Positions 24,278-36,784 of a stretch of DNA of 64,000 bases are shown here, one piece after another (the first letter of the stretch is position 1; each line of letters opens with the position of its first letter). Position numbers and translations under genes: made by a program. The notes beneath the pieces were generated by a model that made no database searches, had not been told where the DNA came from, and saw only the letters and a program-made list of their open reading frames with translations. Source of the DNA: Sphagnum compactum (Eukaryota; Bryophyta; Sphagnopsida; Sphagnales); assembly GCA_965153455.1 (NCBI GenBank), contig OZ234503.1:11227118-11291117 (forward strand). The letters run 5' to 3'.

Positions 24278-25229
24278 TAAGAATAACCAAATTATTCATT
24301 GATCATGTTTTTCGATATCATAGTCTTTTTGAAAATATCATTTCTGATTGTGGGCCTTAATTTGCATGCAAGTTTTGTAAGTGACTCTTTGAGCTTTTAA
24401 GTGTGAAAGTGACATTATCATTAACTTTCCACCCCCAAATGGATGGGTAAACAAAATGGGTCAATTAAGTTTTGGAACGACATCTATAATGCATAACCAA
24501 TTACATCAAGATAATTGGTCAGAATTTTTTGCCATGGCAGAGTTTGTTTATAACAACACAATGCATTCATCAATGCAACAAACACCTTTATTTGTAAATC
24601 ATGGTTTGCACCCCAAGTTTAACATTCAAGGTGTGCACAAAGTCGTGAATCCAACAATTAAGAATCAAGCCATGTGGTTAGCAAATGTTTGAACTCAATA
24701 TATATTTAACCTTGAAAAGGCATAAAGGCGATACAAGGAAAATATTGATGAACATCGGAAAGAACAACCTAGCTTCAAGGTCGGGGACTAAGTTTGGCTT
24801 CGATGACAACATATCAAGATAACAAAACCATTAGAGAAATGGGATCATCAAAGGCTAGGTCCATTCCTCATTGTGAAGCAAAACAATGTTGTGGCTTTCC
24901 AATTCAAATTTCCAGGTTTTATGAAAATTCATAATGTGTTTCATGTTTCCTTGTTGGAACCTTACCATGTGTCTACCATTCTAGGAAGAATCCATGACCC
25001 CCTTCCACCTATTGAAATCAATAATGAACAAAATTATGAAGTGGAAGACATTTTAAGTTCAAGGATCTCTAATCGTCAACTCCAATATCTTGTTCATTGG
25101 CATGGGTATGATGTGAGTGAACCACTTAGGAACCAATCAAGAACTTATCAAATGCCCTGGAAAAGGTGTAAGAGTTTCATCAATGATATCTAAACAAACC
25201 CAAGTCCACTCCTTGTGGAACTTGTTGTT

Positions 25230-25240
25230 AGAAAAGGAGG
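25230..25240 (+). other. Polypurine tract of element C
   Basis: The purine run AGAAAAGGAGG abuts the TGATG start of the 3' LTR at 25,241, the expected place for plus-strand priming. Confidence 0.6.
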
Positions 25241-25973
25241 TGATGTCATAGATGCCAATGCCATGGAGTTCATCATTCATTTGAATGTTCATCCATGTAC
25301 TTAACTTTTAGTTTATTTTTAGTTCATTTTTAGTTCATTTTTGTTAAATTTTAGTTCATTTCCATTAAACTCATAATTCACTTCCAATTGACTCTTAATT
25401 AAATATTAGTTAAGTCTGAATCAACTTCTAGTTAACTCCTAATTAACTTTTAGTTAATTTTTAGTTAATTTTTAGTTAAGTCTTAATTAAGTTTTAATTA
25501 AGTTTAGTTAACTCCTAATTGATTCATAATTAAGTCCTAATTAACTTTTAGTTAATTCATAATTGACTTTTAGTTAAAAAGGTTCTCAGGAAGGTTCTTT
25601 ACTCGATGCACACATACAAGCCTCCTTTAAAACTTCTTTGAGCTAGGTCTCCAAAGGGGTATAAATAAAAGTAGGACCCCCAATTTTCTTTAGTCTATTC
25701 AACATTAATTATAGACATGATCTTACACCATAACCTTATCATGTTCTTTTCATGTTCATGTTTACATATGTTAACATAATAAAAATTTGTTTTCACATTT
25801 ATCTTACACATCTCATGTTCTTGTTATTAGTTCTTGTGTTTTTATTTTTGAATTGCATAATCTTGTCTTATTTTTTGTTTAAAAATTAGATTTAAACCTT
25901 TCCTTTAGTTTTTATTCTTGTGGTTTTTTATGTTTTTGACAAGTATAGTTTGATTGGTTATGTAATCGTTACA
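25241..25973 (+). mobile_element. 3' LTR of element C
   Basis: It follows the polypurine tract, starts TGATGTCATAG and ends near TCGTTACA. It contains a TATA-like motif in GGGGTATAAATAAAAG and the same U3 repeat region as the copy at 23,511-24,277. Immediately after it the sequence reads as a hAT gene. Confidence 0.7.
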
Positions 25974-25985
25974 TATTTTGGTGCC

Positions 25986-27490
25986 ATGAATCTTTTTAAC
26001 AAATTTGATGAAACACAACAACAATTTTTTGAAGATCTAGTGTTGTATATCTATAAGGGATACAAGGCCTTTTGCACATGTGGAAATATTTGGTTGTAGA
26101 GGTTAGTTTTACATTAGTGCCCATGTGTTGTCTTTCCTTTTCGTTCTACCTACATGTGTTGTCACATTTTGATGAGGCATCCACTATTTCTACCAATTTT
26201 GATCTTTAGATGTCCAGAGGTGGAGTAATTAAACATTCAAATGATTCTTGGAACCTTATGCATGTTACTATTGGTTTATTTGAAGTTAATTAAACCACAA
26301 GACTTTCCATGGTTCATCAATTATGTATTATACATAAGAAGTTTGATTTAATGCATTATGTGATTGCTTTTATGAAAGATGAAGGCTGTAATTTAACATT
26401 TATCACAACAACATTAAGTTCCATTATTGATTGTTAGCCTAGGAAACTTCAATGGGTTTATGAAGGTATGTGTTTTGGTCACATTATGTTTAAAGTTTGC
26501 TAGTATGTTACTAATGATGAGAAGGTGACTATAGGTTTAAAACATGTTAGTGTTAAGGCTACCCAAGGCAGTTTTTAAAAAACAATTGTGCATGGACCAA
26601 AAAGTCAAGAAAAATATAGTAAGAATGGGAAAGGGCATATGTCGAAATGGGGTTACAACCTTGAAAATTGAAAACCCTAGTGAAAACTAGACTTGCATCT
26701 AAGGTGATTATGTTTGAAAAGTGTTTCAAATTCAAAGCGGCCATTATCCTATGTTATGGTAGCAAAAGACATTTGTTTTGCAACAAAAAGTTCTTAAGGC
26801 TCAAATATAGGTAATTGCTGAAACACTTACCAATGTTTTGAATTGTGTTATCACTACCTATGTAATGGACCAATCACGAGGGCAATGGTTATTATCTAAT
26901 GTTCTCACTATTGTTATTAATTTGACACAAATTTTGGAGGTTGATATTAAAGCTAGTGCTAATGTTGTTGATGCTATTGATGATTTTGATGTTGAGGTCC
27001 TCATCTTTCAAAATAACATGCAAGTTGAAGTTGTTAAGGTGATTAAATCTTAATTACAACTTTTTCAAGCTTATAATGGCCATCAAGTTCATGTTATGTT
27101 GGCCATTATGTTTGATCTTCATTTAAAAGTTTGAAAGTTGTGGAAAATTATGTGGGATGTAAGGCTTGCATTCGTTTTAAATTTGAATATTATGCAAATG
27201 TAGTAATTCCTTTTTTTATGAAAATATTTGAAATACTAAACCCCTATTGTCCAAGCATGTGTATTAACAATTGCTAGATCAATTGTTGGATTTAGTGATT
27301 TCATAGAGGAAAAAATATATATATTTGGGCACGTCTATGGAAGAATCTTCATGCGCATTTGTTGTTCAAGAGTTATTTGCAATTCTTGCTACATGTGTTA
27401 ATCCCTTAGCTTGGTGATGGATTCATGAGAGTGAATTCCCAAATGTTGGTTTCCTTGCTAAACAAATCTTGGGAACCTTGGGGTCATAGA
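25986..27490 (+). pseudogene. Decayed hAT transposase, second copy, 5' part
   Basis: From ATG 25,986 the plus strand reads NLFNKFDETQQQFFEDLVLY, then with breaks IGLFEVN, HYVIAFMKDEGCNL and LQWVYEGMCFGHIM, and near 27,400-27,475 the start of the dimerisation domain, CVNPLAW..IHESEFPNVG followed by AKQILGTLGS. It is the same plant hAT family as the copy at 13.7-16.0 kb but on the opposite strand. The BED finger is missing, so the gene is truncated where the LTR of element C ends. Stops are frequent. The last codons join directly to the part at 29,970 if the intervening element is removed. Confidence 0.8.
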
Positions 27491-29969
27491 CACTATGAGA
27501 AAAAAAGGTGTTTTACAAATGGCCTTGTAACTCAATTTTTGAATTACATCGAACATTTTCAACTCTTTGTATTTATATTTTGTGGATGTTAATGGACAAG
27601 TTACATGAGATGTAAAGTTACAATTCACACCATATATGTGGTGTAATTCATTACAACTCAATTGCAACTCGATGAAAACAGTTCATTTTCAACTACTATG
27701 TAATTCCATTATAACCACACCCATAATACCATACTAACATCATTAATTGTCATCCATCCATTAAAATTTGAGTCATCACACATGGCACTATGAAGATTTT
27801 TGGACATTGAAATTATTTTCCTTTTGAAATATTGATCCCCATTGTCCATTATGATTGTTAATGATGGTCCAAGATTGTGACACATGGGACAATAATTTTT
27901 TTTGCAAGGTGGCATAATTAATTATATTTTAAAATGAATAAATAAAAATAAAAATTTGTTTTAGTAGTTGGGTAAGTTGTGCATAACTATAGGTAGGTAG
28001 GTTGGTAGGTCTTAGGATCTACATACATGTGTACATATTTAGGACCTACCTACCTATCTACCTACATAGGTAGGTAAAAAAAAAGATGTACTTATTTACC
28101 TAAATACATAAATAAGTAAGAAAGCAGAAGATTAAGTGAACTAAATAATAACCATGAAAATATCGTTTATTTATTTCATGTTTTGCCTTTAGGGCTAATT
28201 TTTTTGAGCTCATCCCAAAATGGCACGTGTATTTTAATGTGAGAAAATAAGAAAAAAAACTTTTTTTATATAATTTATAACATGGGATTCAAAGACAAGG
28301 CATACGGGCTAAATCTTTTAGTGGTTCCTTAGTTGCAAATTGAGTTCCAACTATAGAAAGACTTCCCCACATGCTTTGTGTTTATTTTTCATTATGTAAG
28401 TTATACAATTAAATTAGTGATTATATGATAATTAAATATGTGAATTAATGAATTAATATTTATTTATTTGAAATAGTGATTTGATTTTTTTTGAATAATT
28501 TTTTTGTTCATATAATTAGTTATCAAAATAGTTTATCTAATTTTATGAGAAATAATTATCTAAAACATACATTTTTGAACTAAATATATGATAATTGACT
28601 ATTTGGATTGATTATTTCAATTAATTAACCAGTGAACTAATTATTTAAATTATTTATTAGAATTCGAATAATTATTTAGTTCATGAATTAAGATAATTAA
28701 TATCAGATAGTTAATTATTTTAATTAAATAAATAAAAATTTACTTGAATTAATCAATTTAATTTAGTTGTTAGTTATTTCAGATAATTAATTATATGATT
28801 TCAAATAAATTTTTATTAAAAAATTAATTATCTAAATTCATATAATCAATCACTTATTATTTAACTCTAATTTTTTATATTAGTTGTTTTAATTAAAAAA
28901 TAAATTGATTATATCAATCAAACTTATTTACAATTCATAATAATTAATTAAACTAAATATTAATTAATCATTAATAAGTAATAAATTATTGAAAAATAAT
29001 TCTTAAATATTAAATATTAAATATGAATTTGGGTAGAATACATCAAAATATAAATAGACATATCCATAAGTACATCAATCAAGTTCTTAACATAATATAC
29101 ACATTGTTTTTAATTTCACATCTAAATTAATTATATATATCCAACTAATTAATTAATGAATGAATTTAGATAATCAATGATTTGGTAATTATTGATGAAT
29201 TAATAATTATTTTAAATAATCGATTTAATTCATTATGAAGTATCCCCAACTTGGATAAATATATTATTTGATTATCATTTAAGAAGTAATTAATTTTTTA
29301 GTTAATGTAATATTAATTATACGAATTACACTTATTTATTCATATTAATAATCAAATATTTTGTATAATTAATAAATTCATAATAAGTAAATGTATTAAA
29401 CATAGTTAATATTTAATTATGAGATTATTGAAATATTTATTTTTTATAAAACATTAGATATGAATATGTATCCTTATTAAGTTATAAGCAGTTATTTTAT
29501 AGTCATAACATAGTTGAAGTGTTTTAATAGTGGCACACTAGTGGCCATATTAATTGTTTCAATGGGAATCATAGTAAAAAACTAGTTGCAAATGTATCCC
29601 ATAATGGGTGGTGGAAATGTGAACACATGGCATGATCACATGTATGTACATTGTACATTAGTTGCAACATAGTTGTTGTTTTAGTGGCACATTTACAACA
29701 ATTCTAAAGTAGTTGTCACATACAACTCTTAAAAAAATCAAACATGGTTGATGACATATGTATGTATGATGTGTATAAATTAATGTATAGAAGATCCATT
29801 TTCAACTCACTTGTAATTATAATACAACTAACTAATTTTTTGATGTGGCAATTTATATATTAATACCCTATATTTCCAAGGGAAAATTACACAATAATTG
29901 TATATGAGTTGTTTTTTGAGCTTTAATTGTAGGGTAATGTGGTTTCAAAGGTCGTAATTTTTTATAGTG
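27491..29969. mobile_element. CACTA-like DNA transposon inserted in the hAT gene
   Basis: The left end is CACTATGAGAAAAAAAGG and the right end, reverse complemented, is CACTATAAAAAATTACGACC. These resemble the CACTA-n-AAGAAAA termini of En/Spm-type elements. The insertion falls between codons of the hAT motif GS / QIETE. The flanking triplets are AGA and TAA, a poor match for the 3-bp target duplication, so age or error must be assumed. Subterminal parts are rich in TTGTAA / TTACAA-type motifs. The interior (28.1-29.5 kb) is extremely AT-rich with no transposase, so this 2.48-kb copy would be non-autonomous. Confidence 0.65.
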
Positions 29970-30255
29970 TAATTGAAACTGAATGAATTTTTAATTTTGT
30001 TCATGTGTTAACAATTTTAGGATGTGTAGGTTGTAGGTGGATAATTTAGACCGCAATGATCATCGTGGTGAAGAACTAGCCCTAGGTGGATAATTTAAAC
30101 TGCATCATCACCCTGTGAAGAGTTGGCCCAATGATCCTTGGTTGAATAAGGACTTGATAAACTTTATGAAAGTTGAAAGTTTGTTGGCCAAAAATATTTA
30201 TGATTTGATTGAAGAATCAAAATATTTTGAGCAAGTAGGGCTAGAAAATGATTAG
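29970..30255 (+). pseudogene. Decayed hAT transposase, second copy, 3' part
   Basis: Directly after the CACTA-like right end the plus strand reads IETE, a stop, IFNF, the continuation of the dimerisation domain. Further on come WPNDPWLNKDLINFMKVES and NIYDLIEESKYFEQ, ending at TAG 30,253-30,255. This matches the end of the hAT copy at 13.7 kb in type (PNDPKIDC). Confidence 0.75.
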
Positions 30256-31017
30256 AAGGTAAGGTCACAATTTGTTTTTTTTTTTTTCGGTTTCTTCTAT
30301 TTTGCTGGAATTTTAAAACATGAATAATGGTTTACATATGAAAGAATTTGTTTTTTTTGTTTTGAGCTTGTAGGGTGTACTTATTGAGTTCATCATCAAT
30401 AGAGATTATGGAGCTTCTAGTTGTGTTGTGTGGGGTTGGATGCTACTAGGTAACATGTGGGGTGTATGTGGGGTGTGGCTGGGGTAGGAAACTTGTACTA
30501 CATTGGGCACAATTCTTTAAAGAATTGGGGTTCAACTGCCCCAAAAGTTTTTTGTTTTGCAAAATTTCTTTTGCTTTTATAGGGCAAATGTATGATTGCA
30601 AAAAGATAATCATAACCCTATAATTTCATCCCTAATTGTTGTACATATCTTATAGTTAATTTCAATTTGAAAATCAACAAATTCATATCCACTAAATGAC
30701 AAAAGAAAAAACATATATCCATTGTAACAAATGCATTTGTTAATTATTTTTTATGCATATCCTTATGTTATATTTTTTAAAGAATATGCCATATTAATAA
30801 CATGGGGAGAACCTCAAATCTTCATTTTCATACAACATTGGTTCATATTGGCTGCATACCACTACTTGCTTTGTAGGGATCAAGGCTATACCAATTTCAA
30901 TATTAGGTATATATGAATGTTGGTCGAATATATATAATATTCAAGGTCAATCTAGAAGAAATGAATAGAGCATATATATTTTTAAAAATTTAACCAAAGG
31001 ATTTATGCATTCATAAC
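30256..31017. other. Gene-free stretch
   Basis: AT-rich with T-tracts. No feature is supported apart from the hairpin that follows. Confidence 0.4.
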
Positions 31018-31125
31018 AATACATAACATGGATTTAATGAAATATTGTCATGAATGCATAATTCATCCATAAACCCTACAATTATGCATTCATGACAATA
31101 TTTCATTAAATCCATGTTATGTATT
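31018..31125. ncRNA. Candidate hairpin locus: perfect 46-bp stem, 16-nt loop
   Basis: Bases 31,018-31,063 and 31,080-31,125 are perfect reverse complements separated by 16 bases. A transcript from either strand would fold into a long perfect stem, a form expected of young MIRNA genes, hairpin siRNA loci or minimal inverted-repeat elements. Part of the arm (ATGCATTCAT) also occurs just outside at about 30,995. No known miRNA was recognised. Confidence 0.5.
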
Positions 31126-31129
31126 AGTT

Positions 31130-32437
31130 GGTTTTCAAATTGAAAGTAACCTTTGAATATGAATATAAGCTATGTATAAAAAAATTTACATGTTATCTTT
31201 GTAGAGACAAAAAAACATTCAAAATTCAAATAATAAAAATAAAAAAGATTGCAAGAATTTGAATCCAAATTTTATAAAGAACTTCGTCCATTGTAACACA
31301 AGCTACTTGCAAAAGAAAGCATTCACAAAAACACCTCAACACCCCAACCCCACACACCTATAACTATAACTCTTGGAGATAAATAGCTATTCAACACAAA
31401 GTCATATTTGACAACCTTGGAACCTCACCTCTTGGATATGGATATCAAGCTTGTATTCCTTAAAAGGATATGCACAAAAATACACATACTTACTTGATGC
31501 CCTATGATTTCATGCATAGTTTGCCCTTATGCATGTTCAAATTAGACTTTTTCACATATCTAACCAACATTAAAATATATTATATACTAATGTTATCCAA
31601 TTCTTAGTTTTCAAAAGAACCTCAAATCCCAATTTCAACTTTTTATAAAAACAATTGAAAGAACCTCCAATTCCAGTTCAAGAATTTTGTTTGTTTGTTT
31701 GTTAAAACCTTTAGTTTGGTTCTTTATTTGGATCTTCACATTTCAAGACTCATGGTTCCTTATTCTTTTTCCATTTCCAAGTTCATACCACCATAATTTA
31801 AATTTAAAAAAAAACCTCTGAAAATATGGGCTTTGAAAAAATCAATTTACACATCAAACTGGACTTTACAAATTTGAAATTTTCATTTTAAATATTAAAT
31901 TTTTGAGAGACTTTTTCTTGCTTGATTTTTTCATTTTAAGTTTTATGGTATTTCAAGGTGTGGTGGTAAAAAGTTATAGGTTTAGTTTCAAATTCCACCA
32001 AAAGAAAAAAATCCATAATAATACTTTTTTGGGGGTAGTTTGGACTGTGACATTGGATGTACAATCCTTTGTAAAGTCCACCTTGATTTAAACATTTATC
32101 CTTTTGGTAAAAATTTTTTGGGTTTGAAAAATTAGAATGTAGGTTTCAAATTTTCATCTCACTTTTATCAAGTTTTTCAAATAGATTTGAATACAATGCA
32201 ATAATACTTGAGTCACTTAGAAAAAACTAGCATAATGATTTCCAAAAAAATCTACTATAGTGTGTTTTTACCCTTTTACAATTTGAAATATGAAAATCAC
32301 TGCACATTAGGGTTTAACATATATCATATTTAGTCATTGAAATGAAAACATTCAATGTTCCACAATTTTATAATGGGTTTTGTTGTTATTTTAAATCTAC
32401 TTGTTCCAATTTTGATAAAGTAATCAAATTTTTCATT
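31130..32437. other. Gene-free AT-rich stretch
   Basis: No protein motif or repeat was identified. Confidence 0.4.
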
Positions 32438-34010
32438 TTATCTTATACCCAAAATCCAAAATTTAAATCCTTCATTGTTACTTACTTCAACCACAACTAC
32501 AAAATGATCCCCAACTTCTAGAGTAGCTGTTAAAGCTTTTCGATCTTTTTCCACTTCAAGCATAAGCTCCACATCTGCTTGTGCATCATTTGCATTGTAA
32601 GGTTCTAAATGGACAAAGCTGAATGGGGCAACATATGTTTCATTGTCACATGGACTATCCCCACCATTAGAGCATAACCTACAAAAACAAGACAAGTTTC
32701 AAATGTGGAGAGAAAATTTATCCAATCCAACACTTTTGATTTGATGAAAACCACATGTGCCTTCCACTATCCATGCATTAAATGGATCCACCTTGTTGAC
32801 ATTAGTTGTTTTCACTTCATAAAAATAATGTACGACTTTTCTCCGTGCACCATCATAAGCTAGATGTTGTAGGCCAAAGTAACGTCTCAAGTAAGACACA
32901 ACATCTTCGGCATTTTGGAGCCAAGTTGAATCAAGTCAAATTTGTTCAGCTTTCAATGCCTATTTCATATGAACTCTTGCACCATCCTAGTGACCCTTAC
33001 CATGACTAGAACCAAAATGGTTCCATTGCATGGAACATCCCATTAATAATTCCTCACTCCTTGTTAGTGATGGATAGTGAGCAACAAAAAAAAGGGATTC
33101 GGCACACTTGAATTGCAAAGCACAGCCATCCAAAAAAACAATATGCTCAATAGGTAATGTAAAGCCTTGGAGTATCAGAAATCCTTAATGGAGTTTGAAG
33201 TAGTATTGGACAAAACATGTTATCATGGGCTTTATCATCATTCACGTAGAAATGGTACTCCATCAAGATCCTGGATGATGTGTTACTCTCATCCCACTAT
33301 GCGTCAATGCAGAATGTCAAATGCACAAGAATTGTGACTTGCCAACTAAACTAGTGTTGTGATTGAATTTCGTTATGCTCTTTCAAAGAATAATTCTCAA
33401 CAAAATCAATAATAGTAATACTCTAATCTTTTGTCAGATTATCCAAGCAAGACTTGAATTGGGCATCTTGCCACTTGGCTTCAAAATTGTGAACAAGATA
33501 TTCAACCAATTTAAGTTTTAGAAATGCAACAAACTCACACATGGAGGACCATCTTTGATTGGAGCCTTACTACATGCTTAGATTGACCTATGTAGACATT
33601 TTCAAACCTCTTCCAAGGTATGAACATTTCATTGTTGGGATCCACCTTTGAGGGACAAAATTGAAGCTTCGAGATCCCACACATACTACACTCCCTTTCT
33701 TTGCACTCCAACTTGTGGAACTTTTCATTTTCATATTTAAAAGAGAGAATGAACTCACACATTGCTCTTATTCTAGGAACAACAGATGAAGCTGAAGCAT
33801 AAGTACATTGCCCTCCATTTGGTTTACAAATTATGTAACAACAAACTAGCCTCCATGTATTACTCCTTGACACATGGAGTTAAAAGTTTTTTTCAATTTT
33901 GACATTTGGACATGGTGCTAACAACAACAAGAATTGAATTCCAATAGGTGCTTCACATACCATGGCTTGAGTGCTTCAAATGTCTTCAAACCAATTTGAT
34001 GTGTAGGATA
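32438..34010 (-). pseudogene. Decayed gene of a DNA-transposon-like family (CCC..H, CxxC, DG..xQFK motifs)
   Basis: The minus strand, read from 34,010 down, gives ordered protein-like pieces. They are FEALKPWYVKHLLEFNSCCC then a stop and HHVQ; CSMCGISKLQFCPSKV and PWKRFENVYIGQSKH (33,873-33,535); DFVENYSLKEHNEIQSQH, FSWQVTILVHLTFCIDA and EYHFYVNDDKAHDN (33,430-33,220); in another frame a DGC..QFKC-like segment (about 33,110); YFGLQHLAYDGARRKVVHYF and GFHQIKSVGLDKFS (32,899-32,699); and EVGDHFVVVVEVSNNEGFKF (32,530-32,440). The arrangement resembles uncharacterised transposon-like proteins of non-flowering plants that I know only by sequence pattern. The acidic residues near IDA and DG could be RNase-H-fold catalytic positions (inference). 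Many stops and shifts make it non-functional. Confidence 0.55.
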
Positions 34011-36491
34011 TGATTCCTTGAAACATGAATATAACATTAATTGCACAAAGAAATATTAAACTAGATTAGGGACCAAAGAAAATGTATCCCCATCACTGTG
34101 TAAAAAATAATCAACAACTCAATTTTGAATAGTAACAAGACTTTATTATAAAGAAAGATTGTAGGTGCCCCAAAATTAAAAACATTTTACAAGAGAAATT
34201 TCAAATAGATTTTCAAATATTGGGCCAACTAAACAATTTGAATAACATTAGGTCATGGACTGTATTTCAAGAAAGACATGCATTAGACTAATTATTAACT
34301 TTGGAAAATACAGTATCCTCTGACCTTGTAAACAACAACGATCAAACATAGTTCTTATCATGAAGACAAAAAACCTTAAAACATTAAATAAAAATATTTT
34401 CAACTTCTTAAAGGATGATTTTGAAGAGCCCAAGTTGAAAAGGCTAGAAGAGTAATTTTATGAAGAACAATAATCATCTTCTATACATGTAAAATGGAAA
34501 GGTAATAAAGAACTGTCAACATCTGAAAGGATAATATTCCAAATTAGCATTACAAATACTAAACAATTTGTACAATTATGAAGAACAATTTTTTTTCCCA
34601 AGAAGTCTTAAGAAGCAATGTCATGAACATCTAGAAAGGTAATAAAGAATTGTTAGCATATGAAAAGACAATATCTCATCAACATTGTAAATATTAAACA
34701 ATTTATTCAATTATGAAGAACTTTTGAAATGAAATATAAAATAATCTCAGTAGTAAGAATTAGAAGGAAATGCACTAGCCGAAAGAAATATATTCCTAGA
34801 GATGCTGAAAAACAATGCTGTAAACATCCTGAAATACAATTTCAAGAACACTATATGAACAACTATCATAAGAGCAAAATTTTAAGAACAATATGAATAA
34901 CATAGTCATGGACTCACCTGCAAGAAGGAAATGCACCACATATCGATCAACATCAAATGCAAATGTAACCCTTACAAGAAATCATAAGAAATCAAATGAA
35001 GCAAAATGTTGAAAACAACGTGATCATCCATGATTTTGAGGAGCATTATGAATTGCATCAATTTGAGCATAATTCATCCTCACCTACAAAAAAGAAAATC
35101 AATGTAAAAAAAAAAAAAGATTTTGAAAGTGTGTACCTATCACATGCATTAGAGGCATTATAAATAGAAAATTGATGCATTCAATTCTGAACAATTACAA
35201 CAAGTTTTTCTTAAAAATGCTCAAGACTAATAGTGATAGCCCTTTCAAGGATAATATATATTCATCCAATAAGAGATGCTACAATAGCAAAGTTATTTGA
35301 AAAGAACCAATTTGAACAATTCCATCTTTTACCTACAAGAAAATGTAATAGAAACTATTAGTTTTTGAAAATGTTCAATCTTGGATTAGATTGCAAATAA
35401 TAAAAAAGTTTTTAGATTCAAGTCCATATGTATGTTCCTTGTGAATTGTGGATGTCCTAGGAAAGGATAAATTAGGAAACTATTACAAGGAAAATAAACC
35501 ACCTTCCTAAAGACATATTCCTTTACAAATGTCTTAGGAAAGATATTATGTTAAGAAAATATGACAATTAAGGAAAATGAATTAAGAATCATGATTGAAT
35601 ATTAGGAACAGTTCAAGGACCCAAAAATTGGGACATGTTTTTGCACATTTAGCATCAAGATGGTAAGGAAAAGTAATCCTGAGTGTCATTTGTGAATCCT
35701 AATTAAATATGTTATATTTAAGATCTCTAAGAATCTATTGGAGTAAGTCAAGGAATAAGGAACAAAGAAGGTCACATAATTCATGAGTTTCATTTGGATT
35801 CTTAATCAAATGCACTATTTGCAAATCTTTAGGAATCTCCTAAAGCAAGGCAAGGAAGTACAAGGAACAAAAAACTCAAGATTTCTTGAGTTTCATTTAT
35901 GATTCCTATGTTATAATCATAATATTTAGAATTGGATCAAAATAAGGCAAGGAACAAGGAATTCCAGAGTATGGATGCAACATACACATGAATAAAAAAT
36001 TAACCCAGGAAACAAACCTCTTGTTAGCATCAAAGTTTTCTTAATAGAAGACTAATGTTTAGATATAGTCTCTTGATCCTAACCTAATGTAGACAAACAC
36101 AAAGTTTTAAAAGTCAAGAAGAACAAACGTTCTTCATAGATAACAGTCCATTAATTTGGAACCTTAAAACAAAGGACTACTTGGACCAAAAAAAAGAACT
36201 TGACAATCTTTATTAAGATAAACATGCACTATAAGCAACTAGTAAAGGTAGAAGAAGTTACATTGTCACACACAAAACCCTAAATGCTTAATTAAACCTA
36301 ATCTAGGAATTGCAAGTGATGAAACTCAAGATGTAACAAACTATGTTCAATGTACTAGTTGTGATTGTGTAACTAAAGACCTTCACAAGACAACAAAGGT
36401 AAAATCATAGTAAAAAAAGCCACGCAAGTGAATGGACACTCCTTAAAATTGCATTTTTATATGTTTGAAAGATCATAAGGGAAACATAGTA
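34011..36491. other. Gene-free stretch with local repeats
   Basis: A-rich sequence with many short direct repeats of the kind GAAGAACAAT / AAGGTAATAAAGAA (see 34,458-34,720). No coding motif was found. Confidence 0.4.
34458..34720. repeat. Degenerate tandem repeat, unit about 118-135 bp, two copies
   Basis: Both units start TTATGAAGAAC (34,458 and 34,576; a third start is at 34,711). They share AAAGGTAATAAAGAA followed by TAAACAATTT near the end. Confidence 0.55.
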
Positions 36492-36499
36492 CACTATAA

Positions 36500-36780
36500 C
36501 TTGACCGAAGTGTCCACATTGACCAAAGGGTATGTCTATTTTGACTAAAGGTTTGGGGCATGAAAAACACATGTTACATTTGACCAAAACATTTGACTAA
36601 AGTGACCTTTTTGACCAAGTGTCAAATTGAAGATTTGGTCAAAATGGACAAATGTCTATCAAAATGGCCATATTGAATGGATAGGGTTTAGTCAAATTGA
36701 CCATCCTGATTTGACCTTTAGTCAAATTGACCATTATGATTTAACACTTAGTCAAATGAACCATATTCATTTGACGACTT
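36500..36780. repeat. Subterminal TTGAC array of the CACTA-like element
   Basis: About ten TTGAC on the plus strand and five GTCAA occur within roughly 290 bases, mostly as TTGACCAAA, TTGACTAAAG or GTCAAATTGACC. The motif equals the core of plant WRKY-binding W-boxes, TTGAC(C/T). Whether it acts as one here is unknown. Confidence 0.7.
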
Positions 36781-36784
36781 AACC

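Larger units (their letters stand above)
21440..25240 (+). pseudogene. Decayed chromodomain Ty3/gypsy pol (element C)
   Basis: Plus-strand pol relics appear in the usual order. They are a pre-RT segment with PSPNVEPHPHEI (about 21,480); reverse transcriptase 21,620-22,130 with GDEWKTSFKTRYGHFEY and CYIDDILIFS; RNase H 22,480-22,790 with GVVLSQLGEDN; integrase 23,220-23,510 with [19 protein letters not shown]; more integrase at 24,280-24,700 with LFIDHVFRYHS and AEFVYNNTMHSS; and a C-terminal segment with IHNVFHVSLLEPYHV plus a chromodomain-like YEVEDIL (24,873-25,193). Stops and frameshifts are numerous. Gag and protease are not visible. The integrase is interrupted by an LTR (23,511-24,277). 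The order RT-RH-INT-chromodomain places it in the chromovirus-type plant gypsy group. Confidence 0.85.

Noticed and set aside
25974-25990. TTTTGGTGCC after the LTR at 25,973 as a primer-binding site
   Set aside because: The LTR is preceded by a polypurine tract and followed by hAT coding sequence, so it is a 3' LTR; the motif is probably chance.
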